Assembly: GCA_025345505.1 (NCBI GenBank)
Contig: JANVCC010000030.1
Coordinates: forward strand, 8,463,119-8,527,118
Length of the DNA stretch: 64,000 nt
Direction of reading: 5' to 3'
Origin: Todiramphus chloris collaris
Lineage: Eukaryota; Chordata; Aves; Coraciiformes; Alcedinidae
Shown here: positions 37,401 through 52,400 of the stretch, piece after piece
Layout of the letters: each line of letters starts with the position of its first letter
Position numbering within the stretch: the first letter of the stretch is position 1
Notes under the pieces: generated by a model
What the model was told of the DNA's origin: nothing
What the model saw: only the letters and a program-made list of their open reading frames with translations
Database searches by the model: none
Position numbers and translations under genes: made by a program

Positions 37401-40400
37401 ATAAGTTACTATCACCACTGAAATCTATGGAATATAATTCTTGTCAACCAAATCTAATACAAACAAATCTTTGATGGCTCTGACATCATGGAGACATATC
37501 ATACAATTTTGGTAAACCTCAATAGGTTATGCTATTCCAAAGCAAAATTTAACCTTACATAACAACATGGACATTAGAGGGATTAATCCAGTTAAATTGA
37601 GTGAGATGGGTTTGATTCTTAGCTAGAATTAGCTTCAAGTGGGCAATCACCATTTAATGGCCATGATTTGACTTGGTCATACAAGCACTGGTTCTTAGTC
37701 CAGAACAGATGTGGAACCAAGAATGAGATTGTTGCTAAGAGCCTGCTTTGTGATACACGGATTAATGAGATAATAAATGCTGATGAGCACAAATAATTTT
37801 GAGAGCAACAAGAATGATTTGAGGACTTGAAAGGTACCCTGAAGAAAGAGCTAACAGTCAGCTGAACGTGACACCTACTTGTAGATATCCTGGTCCTTTA
37901 AAGCCTACATGGGGACACGTGGGACAGTAGGACTTTTTGTCTCATGAAAAACTAGAAGTTGAAATTAGCCTAATTCAGACAGATACAAATGCACTTTTAC
38001 ACTGCCTTTGATTAACCACTGGGATAACTCCTAAAGAAACACTGCAGGCTCTCCATCACTCCAGACTTCAAAGACAGATGTCCTTGTAAGGTTGTGCGTC
38101 AATTCAATTAAAAACAAACAAACAAAAACAGTCTATCCTAACTATAGCAATCACTGAGCAATGTTCTCTTGTAATGGCCTGTGTAATGCAAAAGGTCAGA
38201 CTAGGTAATCACAATGATCTTTTCTGGTCTTAAGCATAATGAAAAAGCTGTATGTTTGTTTCTTCTTCAAAGCCTCTGGCAGTTGCCGCCATTCTGGACT
38301 CTATTTTTGGACTTTGTTTGGCCTTTATTTCCAGATTGCACAACAGCTCAGAGACTGAAGTGGGTCTCATGCCATACGTAACCCATTATCACACCTGACA
38401 ACTTTGTAGCAATTCTTAAAGATATAGGGTTTTCACATCATTCTGACCACTCAAAAATAACAATCACAAGAATCAGAACAAGGACCCGTAACCAGCGATT
38501 TTTTTTTTCCTTTGCCTGCAGGGCAATAAAAGACAAAAATATCCACACTTGTGACTTGTAAGAAACTGCTCCTCTATCAGAACATATTGATGAAGATGTT
38601 CTATCATCTCTCCCCTCACCTAGCTGTAAAAACAAAGCAGAGGTAAAATAAGATCCCCTTTTATCATGTCCAGTCACTCAGTGCAGCCTTTATTATTCAA
38701 ATAATGGTCCAGTTGCTATGGATAGTACATAGTGTAGATATATCAGTATAAAATGTCAGTACCTCCCTCTTTCTTTACCAGGTTGGGGAAATTAAGTGGT
38801 CAAAAAACCCAACCAACCAAAAAAAAAAAACCCCAAAAGAATCACAAATCCAAACAAACAAAGAAACCCAAAGACACCACCACCACAAAAAAAACCCAAA
38901 CCAAACAAACATACATCTGGGAAACTTCCTAGCACATAATTCCACAGCCTGAGATGATTTGCAGCATTCAAGCCACACTTGCCTGTTATACACCACCAAA
39001 AGCCAAAAGTTTCTCTCAGCGTGGAAGACTATTGATTCTCAATTCAGTACGTAACACTTTGGAAGGGGGACCCCCTTCCTATCTGCCCATTATGCTCATG
39101 TAATCTGCCTCCAGGACCCAAACCATTGATGGGGCAGTTCTAGACCCTTCCCCAGTCTTCCCAGAGATGAAAAAAAAGCAGTACCACTTCTGGAAAAACC
39201 CATAAAGCTTTATTAAATCATGTAGGCCATCTTCCCCTTATACATTGGTAATACTGCATAAGCTGATGCATTTTTCAAGCAATACATTTTGCCAAGTTGG
39301 TGTTAGTGGACTCAGCTTTTCAACAACACGCAGTGTTAACTAAGCCTTGTTTGAACATCCTGGAAGGAGTCATGTTTTAAAGCTTTTACAATAAATGCCA
39401 CGTGATACTCTGCTTCATCTTCATGAGCTTCAGGAGTCAGTCTCTGTCAAAGGAAACACAAGTAGTTCAGTGTACTGGCAATAAACCAGCTCACAGATAG
39501 CAATACAATAGTTTGTATCGACCTATTGTATCCAAAAGACACCTCTAAGAAGTGTAGAGGTAGGCAAAAAACCCCACCTGAGACATACATACACATCTTA
39601 CCCATACTAGGCTGTTGGCTTATTCTCCAGGTGATTTCAACCAAGCGATGATGTATCCAGCAACGAACACAAAAGCCAGTGTCTCCTTACAGCCCTTATC
39701 TGGAACACAAAAGTAAAATGTAATTCTTGCACTGTCAGCAAACGCAGCACTGTCACTGTGAGAAAGTATAAAGCACTCTACCTTGAAGGGATCAAAAGCA
39801 TCCAAGTGGTCTCAAAATCCAAGGACAAAGCTGTTTCTTCCATTACTTTCTGGTGGAAACACTGATGGGTTTTTTTTACCGTTAAAGAGAGATGTGCCAA
39901 AGTGTCTGTGAAAGGAGATGTGAGAAATAGGAACTCCTGATACCAGAGAGGAGAGACACTGCTGCAGTGGGCCAAGTACTGTCACTCCAGATGGGAGCAA
40001 CCTGTCCCAAAAGACTGTCTCCTACAGTCTTGACTCTTGATTCATCCCATTCAGTGATCTGACCAAGGCCAAACACACCAAGCTCAGAAGTAATCTGTCA
40101 GCACAGACACCCAGAACAGCACGGTCCTGCCAATGCGAGGAGCCTGGGAAGGACATCACAGCTTTGTCAGACTTGCCGCTACACACTATTCACCTCAACC
40201 ACAAGCACCACTGTTTCCTGGCTGCATGGGAGCAAGCCTAGGAAGCCACCTTTGTCAGAGTATGGTGACTAAGGGTGCCTAAAGGCTCACACTGAAGTAG
40301 GAAAGCACAGTGGAGACAATCAGAATGAAGAAACACTGAAGAGCTTCATGTACTCATGAAGGGTCTGGTTCTGTGACTGCTTTATGGTGGTTACACAGGA

Positions 40401-43400
40401 CCTCACCCAGGCACAAAGGAAGTTGTGGAAAAGGAGCGAGGAAGAAAAAGGTGTTCCCTTTTTCAGTAGCAGCCTGCACTTCAGTTATCTTGAAGTGGAA
40501 TGTCAGCTTCGCACAGGTGGTCTCTCAGACCAGAACATACATTGCACCCTGATGATGTCCAGAAAGTGAGGCAAGGCTGATCATTTTGAGGATTACTCTA
40601 CAAAGACATTTGTTTCTTGCCTTTAATCCCTCCATTAGACCCTGAAAAAATACAGGAACAGCATGTGACTTGAGAAGAGGAACCTGGAAAGGCAGATGCA
40701 AAGAACTGCCTTTGTTACCACCCAACAGCCAGAACCAGGACAACTGCAGACTGTATCTTGACCTACTCACAAGCAAAGAACGGGGTCATATTGCAGTCAC
40801 GAGACTGATGCTAGTGTGACCATAAATCTTTCATCTTTCACCCATTCATGTACTTTAAACACCAAATACCAAGATGCCACAGGCATCTTCCACGCTCATC
40901 CACTCATGTGCCTCCATAATTCCCTGGCCACTGCCATACCTGTTTTGGCCCGTTACTATACTTAAAGTATCTGTTGTCTTGCTCCATGGGGGCTAAATAT
41001 GCCAATAATAAACTGATGTTCATGTCATATTCAGGTGCATCTAAAACATTTTAAACTGATTCTTGTTATACCTTTTCATAAAGCATTAGTGTGAAAGTTC
41101 AGGGTTTGCCCAGAGCAACAGTGTCTTTCTGCCATCTGCTCCTTGCAGAAAAGCAACAAGCCTGTGTCTGCCAGTAATCTCCCAGCTGCCAGTATGTGGT
41201 GCAGCTGGCCCCCATGCAGACTCTGGCAAGCAAACAGGAGAAACTAAGTCTTTGAGCCCTGCTGGCATTCACCCCCCATCAGGTCTGTCACTATTTGAAT
41301 TTGTTACTAATGCAGAGATAAAAAATCCTAACATTTATACTCTTTATCCAGATTCATATGCAACATGAGACTGACAGACTTATTCAGGTAAGGCACCAGC
41401 CCATCTACTGACTGCAAAGCTGGAACAAAGCTACAAAACAAAACCCAAAGACAAACAGTAGGCACAAAAGCTCAGAAAGACTAGATAGGCTTTTTGGCAA
41501 GAGCAAGAGGCAGGAGAGTTGGACAGTGGACCCTGTGTGCAATGCATGCTTTGTACCATGGAACAACCACAGATTCTCCATGCCTAAGCAACAGAAATCT
41601 TTGAACTTACAGCCTTCCATGACTCCGCAGCCCAGCAAAATAAGGGGTAACTTAGAAACTCTCAAAGACCAAAGAAGGGCCTCTCATTTTCCTTCACTGG
41701 GATTAGAGGTCAAAAAACCTGTTTTTATAGTTTTACTTAAGACCAGAAAGAACCATTATTAACCTTTTGAATGCCCTCTTGTACATACAGGCAGATTCAA
41801 TTTTCCTTTGGAAGTAGTTCTTAAAATAATAAATCACTGTTAAAAAAAACAAAACCACCTTTTCTTTTTTTCTAAATAACTGAAGGATTTGCTCATGGGC
41901 ACAGTAACAAATCACAAAGGGAGGGTTGGTAAGGTAGTATCACAGGCGTCAAAGAAGCCAGCCTACCGTCGTAATATACCGGGAATGAAACTCCGGAGCA
42001 TCCTTCAGGAACGTCAGGCCAGGATGCGTTTCCACCACATCCTGCAAGATAAGACCAAATAAAATGAAATAGATTTTCTTCTCCTTTTCACCTTTAGAAG
42101 TTACTGGGTTTACAAACTGATACTTTTTCTTACTTTTGAAACTGTATTTGAGGCATTCACAATAAAACTGAAACAACATCTTTTAAACTATAAAGTGAAC
42201 CTTCTAGAATTATAAGTAGAGTACGTTTTCTGGGCAATACGCACCTGTTGGGCCATTTTGATTTACTTAAGGACAGAAAAACAAAGGAAGAGAGTTAGTG
42301 AGTAGATGAAAACTCATTTTCATTGAATGAGACAAAAAGTTAGTTGGTTGACCATGCAATTATTTCCTCCATTCACTGAAGATACTAACATTTCTTACAG
42401 CTAGCTGAGAACATTACTTTGTATGTCCTCCACAACAATGAAAACTCTTGCGAACATCAGAAGGCATAGGCAAGATCAGTGCTTTTCCGAAATTTACTTG
42501 AACTACCTCTGGAGATGCCTCTAAGATGATCTGTTTCTAAGCAAAACACTGGCTTATAATGCTAAATCTGGCAAGAAATGGATGACCAAAAATGTGGTGA
42601 AACTGCTCAGATCCCAAACAAATCAGTTCACACCCTATATGAATGAACATCTGTGTAATTTCTACGTGTCTGATTCCTCTACCCTTTGAAAAAGAGTTCA
42701 GAGTCTTGCTTTGCTTATACCATGACACAGCAAAAGGATAGAGCAGATAGAGGGCCCTTAGGGGTGTGATATGACCCACATTTTGATCAGTCTAACTTGA
42801 TGTCTAACACTATGGTGTAATATTGCAAGTCTCTGGTTGACTGACAGGACTGTACGTGCCTTTAATTGCACCAGTAGCTAAAAAGCAGAGCTGCAATCAG
42901 TCAGGAAAGGCAGTGTGCCCAGCAGAGAACAGATGAAAAGGAACATAAGAAAATTTACCGATCACAGTCCCAGTTTTGTCTGAGACATGGAAACATACAA
43001 TGCAGACACAAAGATCTTTCCCCAAAGTAGCATCTCCACAGAGGTTTTGCATAGAGTGCAACACAGTGTGAGAAATCTAGGGATTTGTTGAAAAGCTCAG
43101 AAAAAGTATTAACAGATGATCAGAGGAGCAGATGGATCAGATTTATAGAGAAGCTATAAAGAAACCCTAAACCTACCCAGAGCCTAAATGGCCGCACATA
43201 AAATAAGGATATTTTGGTTTGTCAAAAATATCATATGTGAACAAAAGGCAAAGAGTAAGACCAGGATGCACAGATTTAGCCTGAATATTAGGAAAAATAA
43301 ATTGGCAGTGAGACTTCCACACTATCAGGTTTAGAGGCATATACAGAACAATTGGAACTGCAGAATTTTTTTTGCAAAGATTTCCCCATGACATTTTATC

Positions 43401-46400
43401 TGCTAGTCTTGCTAGAAAAATTCAATTGTAATTGTCTTGTCAAGAAAATTTTCTAATAAGCTTTTATGTTGTGCTTGAGCATCAACAGCACCGGGCATTT
43501 TTCTGAATAATCACCTAAAGAAAAGGTGCAAATTTCAACCTGATTGCCAGGCACTGAGATACAAATCCTAACAAGAGGCAAGAGACTATGTAAAGCTTCA
43601 AAAATCCTCAGCAACTTTAGCAAGATACTTAACTAGTTATCAATTACACAAAATAGTTCACTTGAAATGCTTTTTTCTATTTCACTCCAAAATAACCCCA
43701 CCCTGGTGCTGTTCAGACTGCATGTCCTTGATAAACATGTAAAGACATGAAAATAAAGCTAACAAACCAAACATAGCTCTCCCTCCCCATCCATGCACTG
43801 CTCAGCTGTTGCAGGTACCTGAAGCAACGGGATGAAGTCCTCCTGTTCAAGGTAGTCGCAGCTAGGCTTTGCCAGAAGGTATGTGAATCTGGATGCATCA
43901 TCATGGCAGTTACGCAGGACTCTGAGAGACAGATGAAGAGTTACTCCAACCACTTTGTACCTCGCAGGACAATCACGAACTACAGATGGATTATTAAGTG
44001 TCTTATCCCGTGACACAATACATCTACACTGTGAATTATGCACAGTTGACCTCAGACTACCAGAATCAATTTTCTTCAATATCTTTCAGAAGCACCAAGG
44101 TACCTTCATGCAGCAGAGCTATTTTTCCCATGTTAATATTGCTGTGGTAAAACAGGTTTCTTACTGAAGTCTGATTTTACTTTGATTCCACAGCATCTTA
44201 ACCTTAAGTAACTTGACTTTTCAAAACACTGCATGCTTGCTTGAAGTCAACAGGATGCCATAACAGACATGCTCACCAGTTTAATCCCTTACAATATTTC
44301 TGTATTTAAGGATATTGTCCAACCAGAGTGACTAAATCTTCAACTAGAAAAATCACTCCGCAGAAGAGAACGAAAGAGCATCCCTTGTTAATTACAGCCC
44401 AGATGGCTGCTGGGCACTGAAGTCATGGAGAACAACCTAATGAAAGAATTGGACTGAGTATTTGGAGAAGCACGTAAATTCATTTCTTAGGTCAACAAAT
44501 TTGCATCTACAACACCCATTCTTGTCTCTGCTTTCTTCTAATACAAAATACTGGTCAAAGTATCACAATCACTTAATCCACTCCCATTTTCATGAGTATT
44601 TCTATCCAAAACTCTTATGATATTTGCCCTATCACTACTGAATACCTATAACAGAAGAGAACATTTGGATATATCAAACACTATGTTTAAGGGAAACAAA
44701 TTACTCAGAAAATTACCCTGGGTTCTTTAGTAACCATGAAAATACAAAGGCACTGTTAATTATTTACTATGAGTGATTATTCACCCCCCTTCTCTCCTTC
44801 AAGTGTATGAACTCCAAACATAGTACTGAAATACCTGTAGTTTTCCTGCAGAGATCACACTGTACTGGGTTGTCACTAATTCTAGCCTCATCACTTTTTC
44901 TGTAAAGTCTGATTTTGGTAAAAAGTAGGTGTCAGCAATTAAAGATACCCCGTTGTAAAGCTAGAGTTTGTAACTGTTAGGAAACAAACGGGGAAAAAAA
45001 ATGTTTCTAAAAGAGCAATTAAAGTGAGAAAAGCATATAAAACTTGGCTTGGATATGGTGTGGTTAAAAGAATACAGAGGAGGGGTATGATCACTGTGCA
45101 AATATCTAAAGGATGTGAAAGTCAAAGGAGTGAAAGTGTGATATCATACATAAGGGATTAATTAGGAATAACTGGAGGAACCTAAGGAAGGAAAAGTCTT
45201 GTCTCTGTCAAGAAAAACCTCAGTCACCCTTAACGTTTTTTGCAATTTTGACAGGATAACTACAAGCTGTTTTGACAATATTATCACAGGAAATACTTTA
45301 GAAACTTGAGATTAAAGGATACTTCAAGAATCTGAAGAGCAACCATTAAGTCAAAAAACTAGAACTCTCTCTGGATATGAGATGGAGATGTCATTCAGGT
45401 GTTTCACAAAGCCTGAATTGCCCTGGAGGGAAAAAGGTTAGGCAGAAGACCCTGTCTGCTCCATCTCACACCTCTGACTCACTATATACTCAGGGGTATC
45501 AATTGCAAAAAGAAACCTTGACAACGGTATATGGACATGACCAAAACTCCACAGATTTGTTATGCAGCGTGCTTGCGAAAGGTAATAACTATTAAAGCTC
45601 CCAGAGTATCCACTTGTATGATGCTTCTTTATTTTACATTCCTTCTTCCTGTCCTATAACATGATCACACGCCACCTCTCCCTGCTCCTAAATGGCATTC
45701 TGTTAGTGCACTGGTGTAGCAGCAATAAGGGCAGAGATAAACATATCCAAAATCCTCTGACATCTATCAGCCATCACAGAATGGCTGACATATTTCTAGG
45801 GAGTGTATTAACACATTTCATATGCCAATCTGACTAAAACACAATTACTTCAGAGTTTGTTGATGCAGCATGAAAAGAAGTGTTAAGAAGTTTTGGGGAA
45901 GAAAACTTAAGCTGATACAGGTTAACCAATTTATTTCCTTCTAAATATGAGAATTATTTGAAATGTCTGATGGAAGAAAAATAGAAAAAAGAAACTCCTA
46001 TGTCAGACTGTTCTCTCTTTCCAGAAAGTGCATTTTGCATACTCACTTTCTCCACATAGATACAAATGAATGCACAGATACACATCCTGTCCTTTCTCCA
46101 CCCGATGCATTGAACATGGGTGTTTTCCAGTAGAGTGGGCAGCCACAGACCTGTAATGAAACACCACAACACAGACAGGTACAAAAGTAGTCACAGGAAC
46201 GTCCTTGTTTACTCACCAGATTTACCATCGAGACTTAAGTAATGGAACTAAAATGGCAATGACACACAGGCTAGTCAAAAAGGTGTTTACTGTATGCCAA
46301 GGTTCAAAATCCACCAGTAATTTTCTACTTTGTTATATGCTTTAAGTAGCTGAGAAATATATCCTGTCAGGCTAGAAGGATCAGAGACTGTCAAGTTCTT

Positions 46401-49400
46401 AAGCTCTATCTTTGACTGAACTGTTTAGCAAGATCCCCTGCAAGGTGAAACAGAGACAGTCGTCTTCCAGAAGAGAACTCACACAGCTACCTCACTGGCC
46501 TACCTTAGAAAAGGATGAGCCATTCTCTACATGGGCTGACTTCTCACTGACAGCAAGGTAACTTCTGTTCTAATCATAGGCAAAATAATTCCCATCCAAT
46601 AGTTTTGAGTGCAGTACCTTCCACCCAGAACAGTCAATTTTCCCAACACTGCTAAAGCTCAGTAGAACAACAAAAACAAAACAACAAAAAAGGCCGAAAC
46701 AGAAAGAGGCTGATTCCAGCAAAAGGACTCCTTGAACACAACTTTTTAACTTGCGCTTGCAGAGGCTGCTAGCTTTCAGAATGGTAACCAATGAAAACTC
46801 AAGCATTTTATACTCTTAGTGTCTAAAAAAAAAAACCACACCAAAAACCCACAAACCATGCAGGCTTGAAAATGGCTTGAACCATTCAACTGCTGACACC
46901 TTTGAGAAACCTCCTCTTTACCACAGAAATCTTTCCAGCCACCTTTATGACTCCACACAAGGTATAAAAACATCTGCAAAACACAGTCCTTGGAGGGAAT
47001 GCAGCTGATCGAGGCCATGCACAGCTATGAAGGATATCACACCAAATAGAAGGAGGACTATTTTGAAGAAGTAGCTAAAGTGTCATTTTTGCTTTGCCCA
47101 CAAGGGCTCCTTCACCTCTTCTGTTAAGCAAGACTACCCTCCAAGTCCATTCTCAACTTTTTGTCTGGGATTGCATGTTTCTTTGAGAACTCCAGGCAGC
47201 ACAAGAACAGCTTCAGCACTTAGACATCCCTGTCAGGTGACTCTGCTTTTACAAGGGTTTAGTTACTCTGAGGAAAGAATGACAGTTACTTTGTTTATTT
47301 TTGTTGTTTTCTTTGTGTAGCTGGTTCTCCAACATCTATTTCAGAGCCCCAGAAGCAGTACCATTATCAATAAATCCATGAAACAAGCAAGTCTTACAAT
47401 CACTGAATGGCATGGAGAGTATCCACAGAGACAGATGCAGAGACCAGACAGAAAGGCAGAGGTCTCTTCTACACATCCCTCCTTCTTTTCTCAGTTTGAA
47501 CATGACAGGCCACACAGAGTTCCCTGTCTGCCATAAAAATCAGTTTCAAGTTTTTTTTGATCAAGCAACAAGTTTGTTTTCAGAGATGGTTTACAAATAA
47601 TGCCACTTGATTCCTCTACACCCAAACAAAAACCCAATTTAGTTTCCTCTTTCAGAAAAACCTTCTTTCTTGGAAAGAAACAGTCCTCTTGGACAGAACA
47701 TCATTGCTCAATTTACAGTGCCAAAGACCCATTCAGGGTAAACTGAACATATGAAATGTGTCTGACAACTTCTAGTTTTAGATCAGTGTTACTAAAAAAC
47801 CACAGTTGAAGGAGAGAAAAATAGAACCACCCATCTGCACCATGCTCCCACACAAGTTCTGTGTTTTGTTCCCTGAAGCCAGGAACTCATTAGCAGACTG
47901 TAACAACTCCAAGTCTGCTGACACCTGCATTATGAACATAAGCATCTTGGTGGCTGAGAATAATAAGCATTTCCCTCTTATGTGTCCAAGGAGGCGTAGG
48001 CTGGAAACTGTTTTCTCAAGTAACACTGGAGCGAGCAGTAGACACAGATAGTGTCCAGATGAGCAGGACAGCTAACCACAAACAAGGTAGCTGGCACTAC
48101 CTGAAGCCACAGAGGCAAACAGTTTCTTCAACCTTCTGAGCATAATCATGGAGGAACAGAAAAACAAAAATGCAATTTGCATCTGGTATGAAATTGGAAA
48201 GGACCATTTCACAAATCAAAAGAGCATAGACATCAGAAATAACGAACAGCAAACTGAGATATGTTTTCTACTTTCTTCATCTAAGCAAAAACATCCAGCA
48301 CAAAAGGATACTGTTGGGCTTTCTTTTGTTATCCCCCCCCCCCCCCCCCAGAAATGAGGACAGCCATGACATACTTTATTAGTTTCAGTTATAGACTTTC
48401 TCCCCTCAAAAATGAAAAACCTAGAGAATAGTTACCTTAGCAACTTTCCCCATTTCACAGATGTTTGCTTTCTCATCTTCAAACTGTGCAAAGGTTTCTT
48501 CAATCCTGGCAATGATTTCTTCATGATTAGCACAGACATTTGGAAGTCCTTTAGGGAAGTAGAAACGTGGAATGTTTATCGACAAAGGGGTACTGCTGCT
48601 GGCTTTATTCACAGGCAGAAGAGTGCAAGGGCTAACCGAGGACTTCAAAGGGACTGGGGATGACGTTCCAGGTTTCTTCTCTTGTTTACTTTGAACCTGA
48701 AAACAGAATGAATACATACTTTTTAACAGCATGGCATACAGAGCAGAAGAAAATAGTTTGTGATCCCAATGATTAAGAAAAATTAAAAGCCACCAACAAT
48801 TAAGTTACAGCACAGGGACTACAAAAAGCATTGTCTTAAGTAGCCAATTAAAAATTTCTGCAATATAAAACATTGCAAGTTTAGGACATATCACATCTGC
48901 TTCTATGTGCATTTTATGCATGTAGCTGTGGATTATGATATCCTGTTGAGCTACAAGAGAACACTCTGCAATTTAGCAATAGAATAAGAACAACACTTCT
49001 TCTCATGCTGGTCACTGTGTTGTCATTCTGCCCCATAAGTAGCAAAATCTGCTCTTTAATACTTCCCCTTAGAACTAGAGCACTTACCCAAACGTCTTGC
49101 CTCGTGTATGAGCAAACTCACATTCGTAACATCAACATTTTCAGTCAGAAAATGGGAACACAATTAGTTCTGCCAAAATATTGCTTCACAGATAGAAGAA
49201 AAGATTTGTAAGGCCGCCTTCTAAAATTCAGGAAGCCTTTTACTCTATGCCCAACTTAAACAGTCCAAACCTCATTTTGTTCAAGGTATTAAGTACTGAC
49301 AAATCAATTTTAACACTGGGAATTAGAAGAGGCCAGCATAGTTTGTCATTAGGCACCCACATGATACAGCACACCGTGAAAAGAGAAAAGGTCTGTTTAC

Positions 49401-52400
49401 AACTCCAGCTGAAAGTGTCTTCTTGCAGGCGAAGCATCCAATGGGTTTCACTGATTCAGATCCTACATAGTTTGGTGAAAAACAAAGAGAAAATTGGGAA
49501 TTGATCCTAGGCCTTTGCCATGCCTCTTTGAAGGTGGTCTTTTCTCCCATGTCTACCATATGGTAGCTCTACTACCAAACTGCTCTTCTTCTGTTTGCAA
49601 TAAACACATGGCTGATATGGTGATCCCCACTAGATCACCCTTCTAATGGATCTCTGCAATCGCCTAGTTCTAGCTATACATCAGTACTTCTCATAAAAGG
49701 CAGCATTTATATTTTACGTACATAATGAGGTCCTAAAATAGGTAATTTTTCAGACATGGGAGGGGGTATTTTTTCAACTTTGAAAACTAGTTCCAGTATA
49801 AGCAGCAGAATTCAGATGCTGGAATGCCGAGGGAGAACAAATTCCCTCCTGCCCCACGAATACACACTTTCTTGGGAAAAGGTGATAGACTTGCCTCTTG
49901 CACAACAGTTCCAATGCAAGAGTTATTATTAATATTAACCTCTTATCACACACTTGTCATTATAAGGCAATAGTCAAGTAAATACAGCTGCAGCTTTCAG
50001 TTTGTTTATTCTAACTATTTCAAAACAAAATGGTTTTAGGATAATGTTGCCAGGTCTGAGTTCATTAAACACAGAAGAATGTATATAATGAACTGACTAA
50101 ACTCTCTGCCTTATTATTTTCCAGAAACTTGGAGCTTTCTTCTTAACACGTACTGAATATCCCAGCCCCGCGGGTTTGCTTTCAGGAAGGTGCAGAAGTG
50201 AAAATTCTAAAAGCTTTAAGCCCTGTTTTTATTTGCAGTTTAGAATACTTTATAATCCATTCTTCAGAGACCTATGAAACAAGAAGATAGAAGAATGTTC
50301 CTTCTCTTCACATCTTTAAATGGGCAGGATCTCTTCCTTTTCCCAATGCTGTCCCATTTCAGGAGCAGGAACACTTGCACACACAAGCCAGCCAAAGCAT
50401 GCTTTAGTACAGTAACCACTCTGTACAGAACACACTACACTGGAGCATGGATTTCTTCCCTCCTGTGCCGTGCAACACAGGAAAAGCTGAAGATCACTTT
50501 CAGCCTTCAGGATTTCTGAGTCTATCAACACCAGTATTCAGAATCTCAGCCTTTGGAGAACAAGCCTGACTGCCACCATCTGATCTTCCTCCCACCTTCC
50601 TCAACTCCTACTAGTCTGTCACGTATTGCACATCTTTGTGTCTGATCCAGAGTGATGAGGAAGCTCAAAGTGGGCCAGGTCTGAGGCCCAAAGTGTTACT
50701 GGGGCTGAAGAGGGCTCTGGACAGAGGAAACATCATCCCTGGTTACTCTGTCCCACAATATGACAGTGCAGGTAGGTGACCTGAAATGATTGCAGAGGTT
50801 AAGCTGGGGAGAAGCTGTTCAATCACTTCAGGAGCAGCAGCTGACTGGGTTAATAGAAGACAACCCTTCTCCTGGCTTCCTTTTGTTCTTCACTCAGTAG
50901 AGGAACAAAAGCAAAACCCAGACAGGCTGAATTGTCTGGGGAAGGAACACATGGCCCCAGAGTGGCCACTGCTGCATGTTAGACATAGATGAAGACCCAC
51001 CCCCCTCCTCTGGCTGCCTGCTTCAGTAAGGGAGGTTAAAGTAAGAGGGGTTAAGAGAACTCCCTGAGACAGGGCCTCTTAAGAAACCTTCATTTGATTG
51101 GGAAATAGTGATTTAATGCATCTGATCTTGGTATATATGTCAAGCTAGTGATCTGACTTGGGAGAACTCAAACACACCACCACTTCTGCTTTTACAATCT
51201 GCCTCCCACCCTGTCTGCCCTGCCTAGTTAGTGGCTTTTCCAGCCAGCACTCAACTCTACTCAGTTTTCACTTTCTGGATTCCAGCAGAGGGGAAATCCC
51301 TGCTGGTCTCTCACAGCACCATATTCATACAAACAATGCAAAGCTGGAACAGACAATGAGGTGCCACTTGACTTCTGTAATTGGACTCAATATCCGTATG
51401 TCTTGAAGACCCCCTTCTCAGAAACAGGTTTATTGCTCATTAATCTCTTCAACGCACACATGCACTCTAGCTGTCAGGACCCTCAGGAACTAGGAAAAAG
51501 AGTGACTCAAATTTAACAAAAAGGTCCACAAGCCAAAAATCAAGCAAGCCAACATATTGTTCTCTGAAAGGACACTGACTCTTCACTTTAACAATACATT
51601 CAGTGTGTTACAGGACCTTTACAGTACCAGAGAATGATAAAATTTGATTCATTTTTCCTTGAAAGGCAAAGAGGGATTTCCAAAGTAGACCACCACAACA
51701 GCACTGTGCCATCTTCCTCCTCCTCTGTATACTACATACATCCTGCTATGGTACAAGACTTGAGCTGATCACCATCTAACACAATTCATTGACTTTGCCC
51801 TGATTTTCACCTTCACAAGAGCAGAGCAACTAATTTTCCTCCAGGTACTGCCAGAATCATCAATGCTTGGTACCAGCTCACATAAACCACAAATCAGGAT
51901 CCAAGAATCTACATTAATTTCCTGATCCATGATCACAACGCAACACAGAAGGTTAGGCATCTATGGAAGCAGCACAGGGAATCTAAGCTTCAAAGCAGCC
52001 AGTTCAGACACAGGTTTTCAGCTGACCTTCCCACTGAGACCAAATCACTAACTCCCATTTCAGACCGAGCCAAACAAGGTGAAAGCGTTGCTGATGGATG
52101 ACTTTTTTTTGTAAGATTTCTGAATGTTGGCTTCTTCCTTCTCACATAAGTAGTGAGATGTGTACAACAACACAGAGAAAACAACAAGCAGCAACTAGCC
52201 CTTGAGGATCCTCCTCCCTAGAAGAGATGGAGTTAATTACAACTATTTGTGAAAAAAAGGAAGAAAGTGGTATGATGAGAAATTGTGAAAATTTCTTAAA
52301 AAAAAAGAGTTTCTCATTGCAAAATGTTAACCTTAAATGCTGTTTGCTTAACAAAACACATTTTGCCAACAAGGGCATGCATTTTCAGAAAGCACAACTA

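Larger units (their letters stand above)
36678..41966 (-). other. PPP2R3A: PPP2R3A intron
   Basis: 5.3 kb, donor ACG/GTAGGC, acceptor TTGCAG. Contains an ancient CR1-like fossil (38019-38245) and an A/C-rich low-complexity tract (38815-38912). No gene seen on either strand. Confidence 0.7.
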
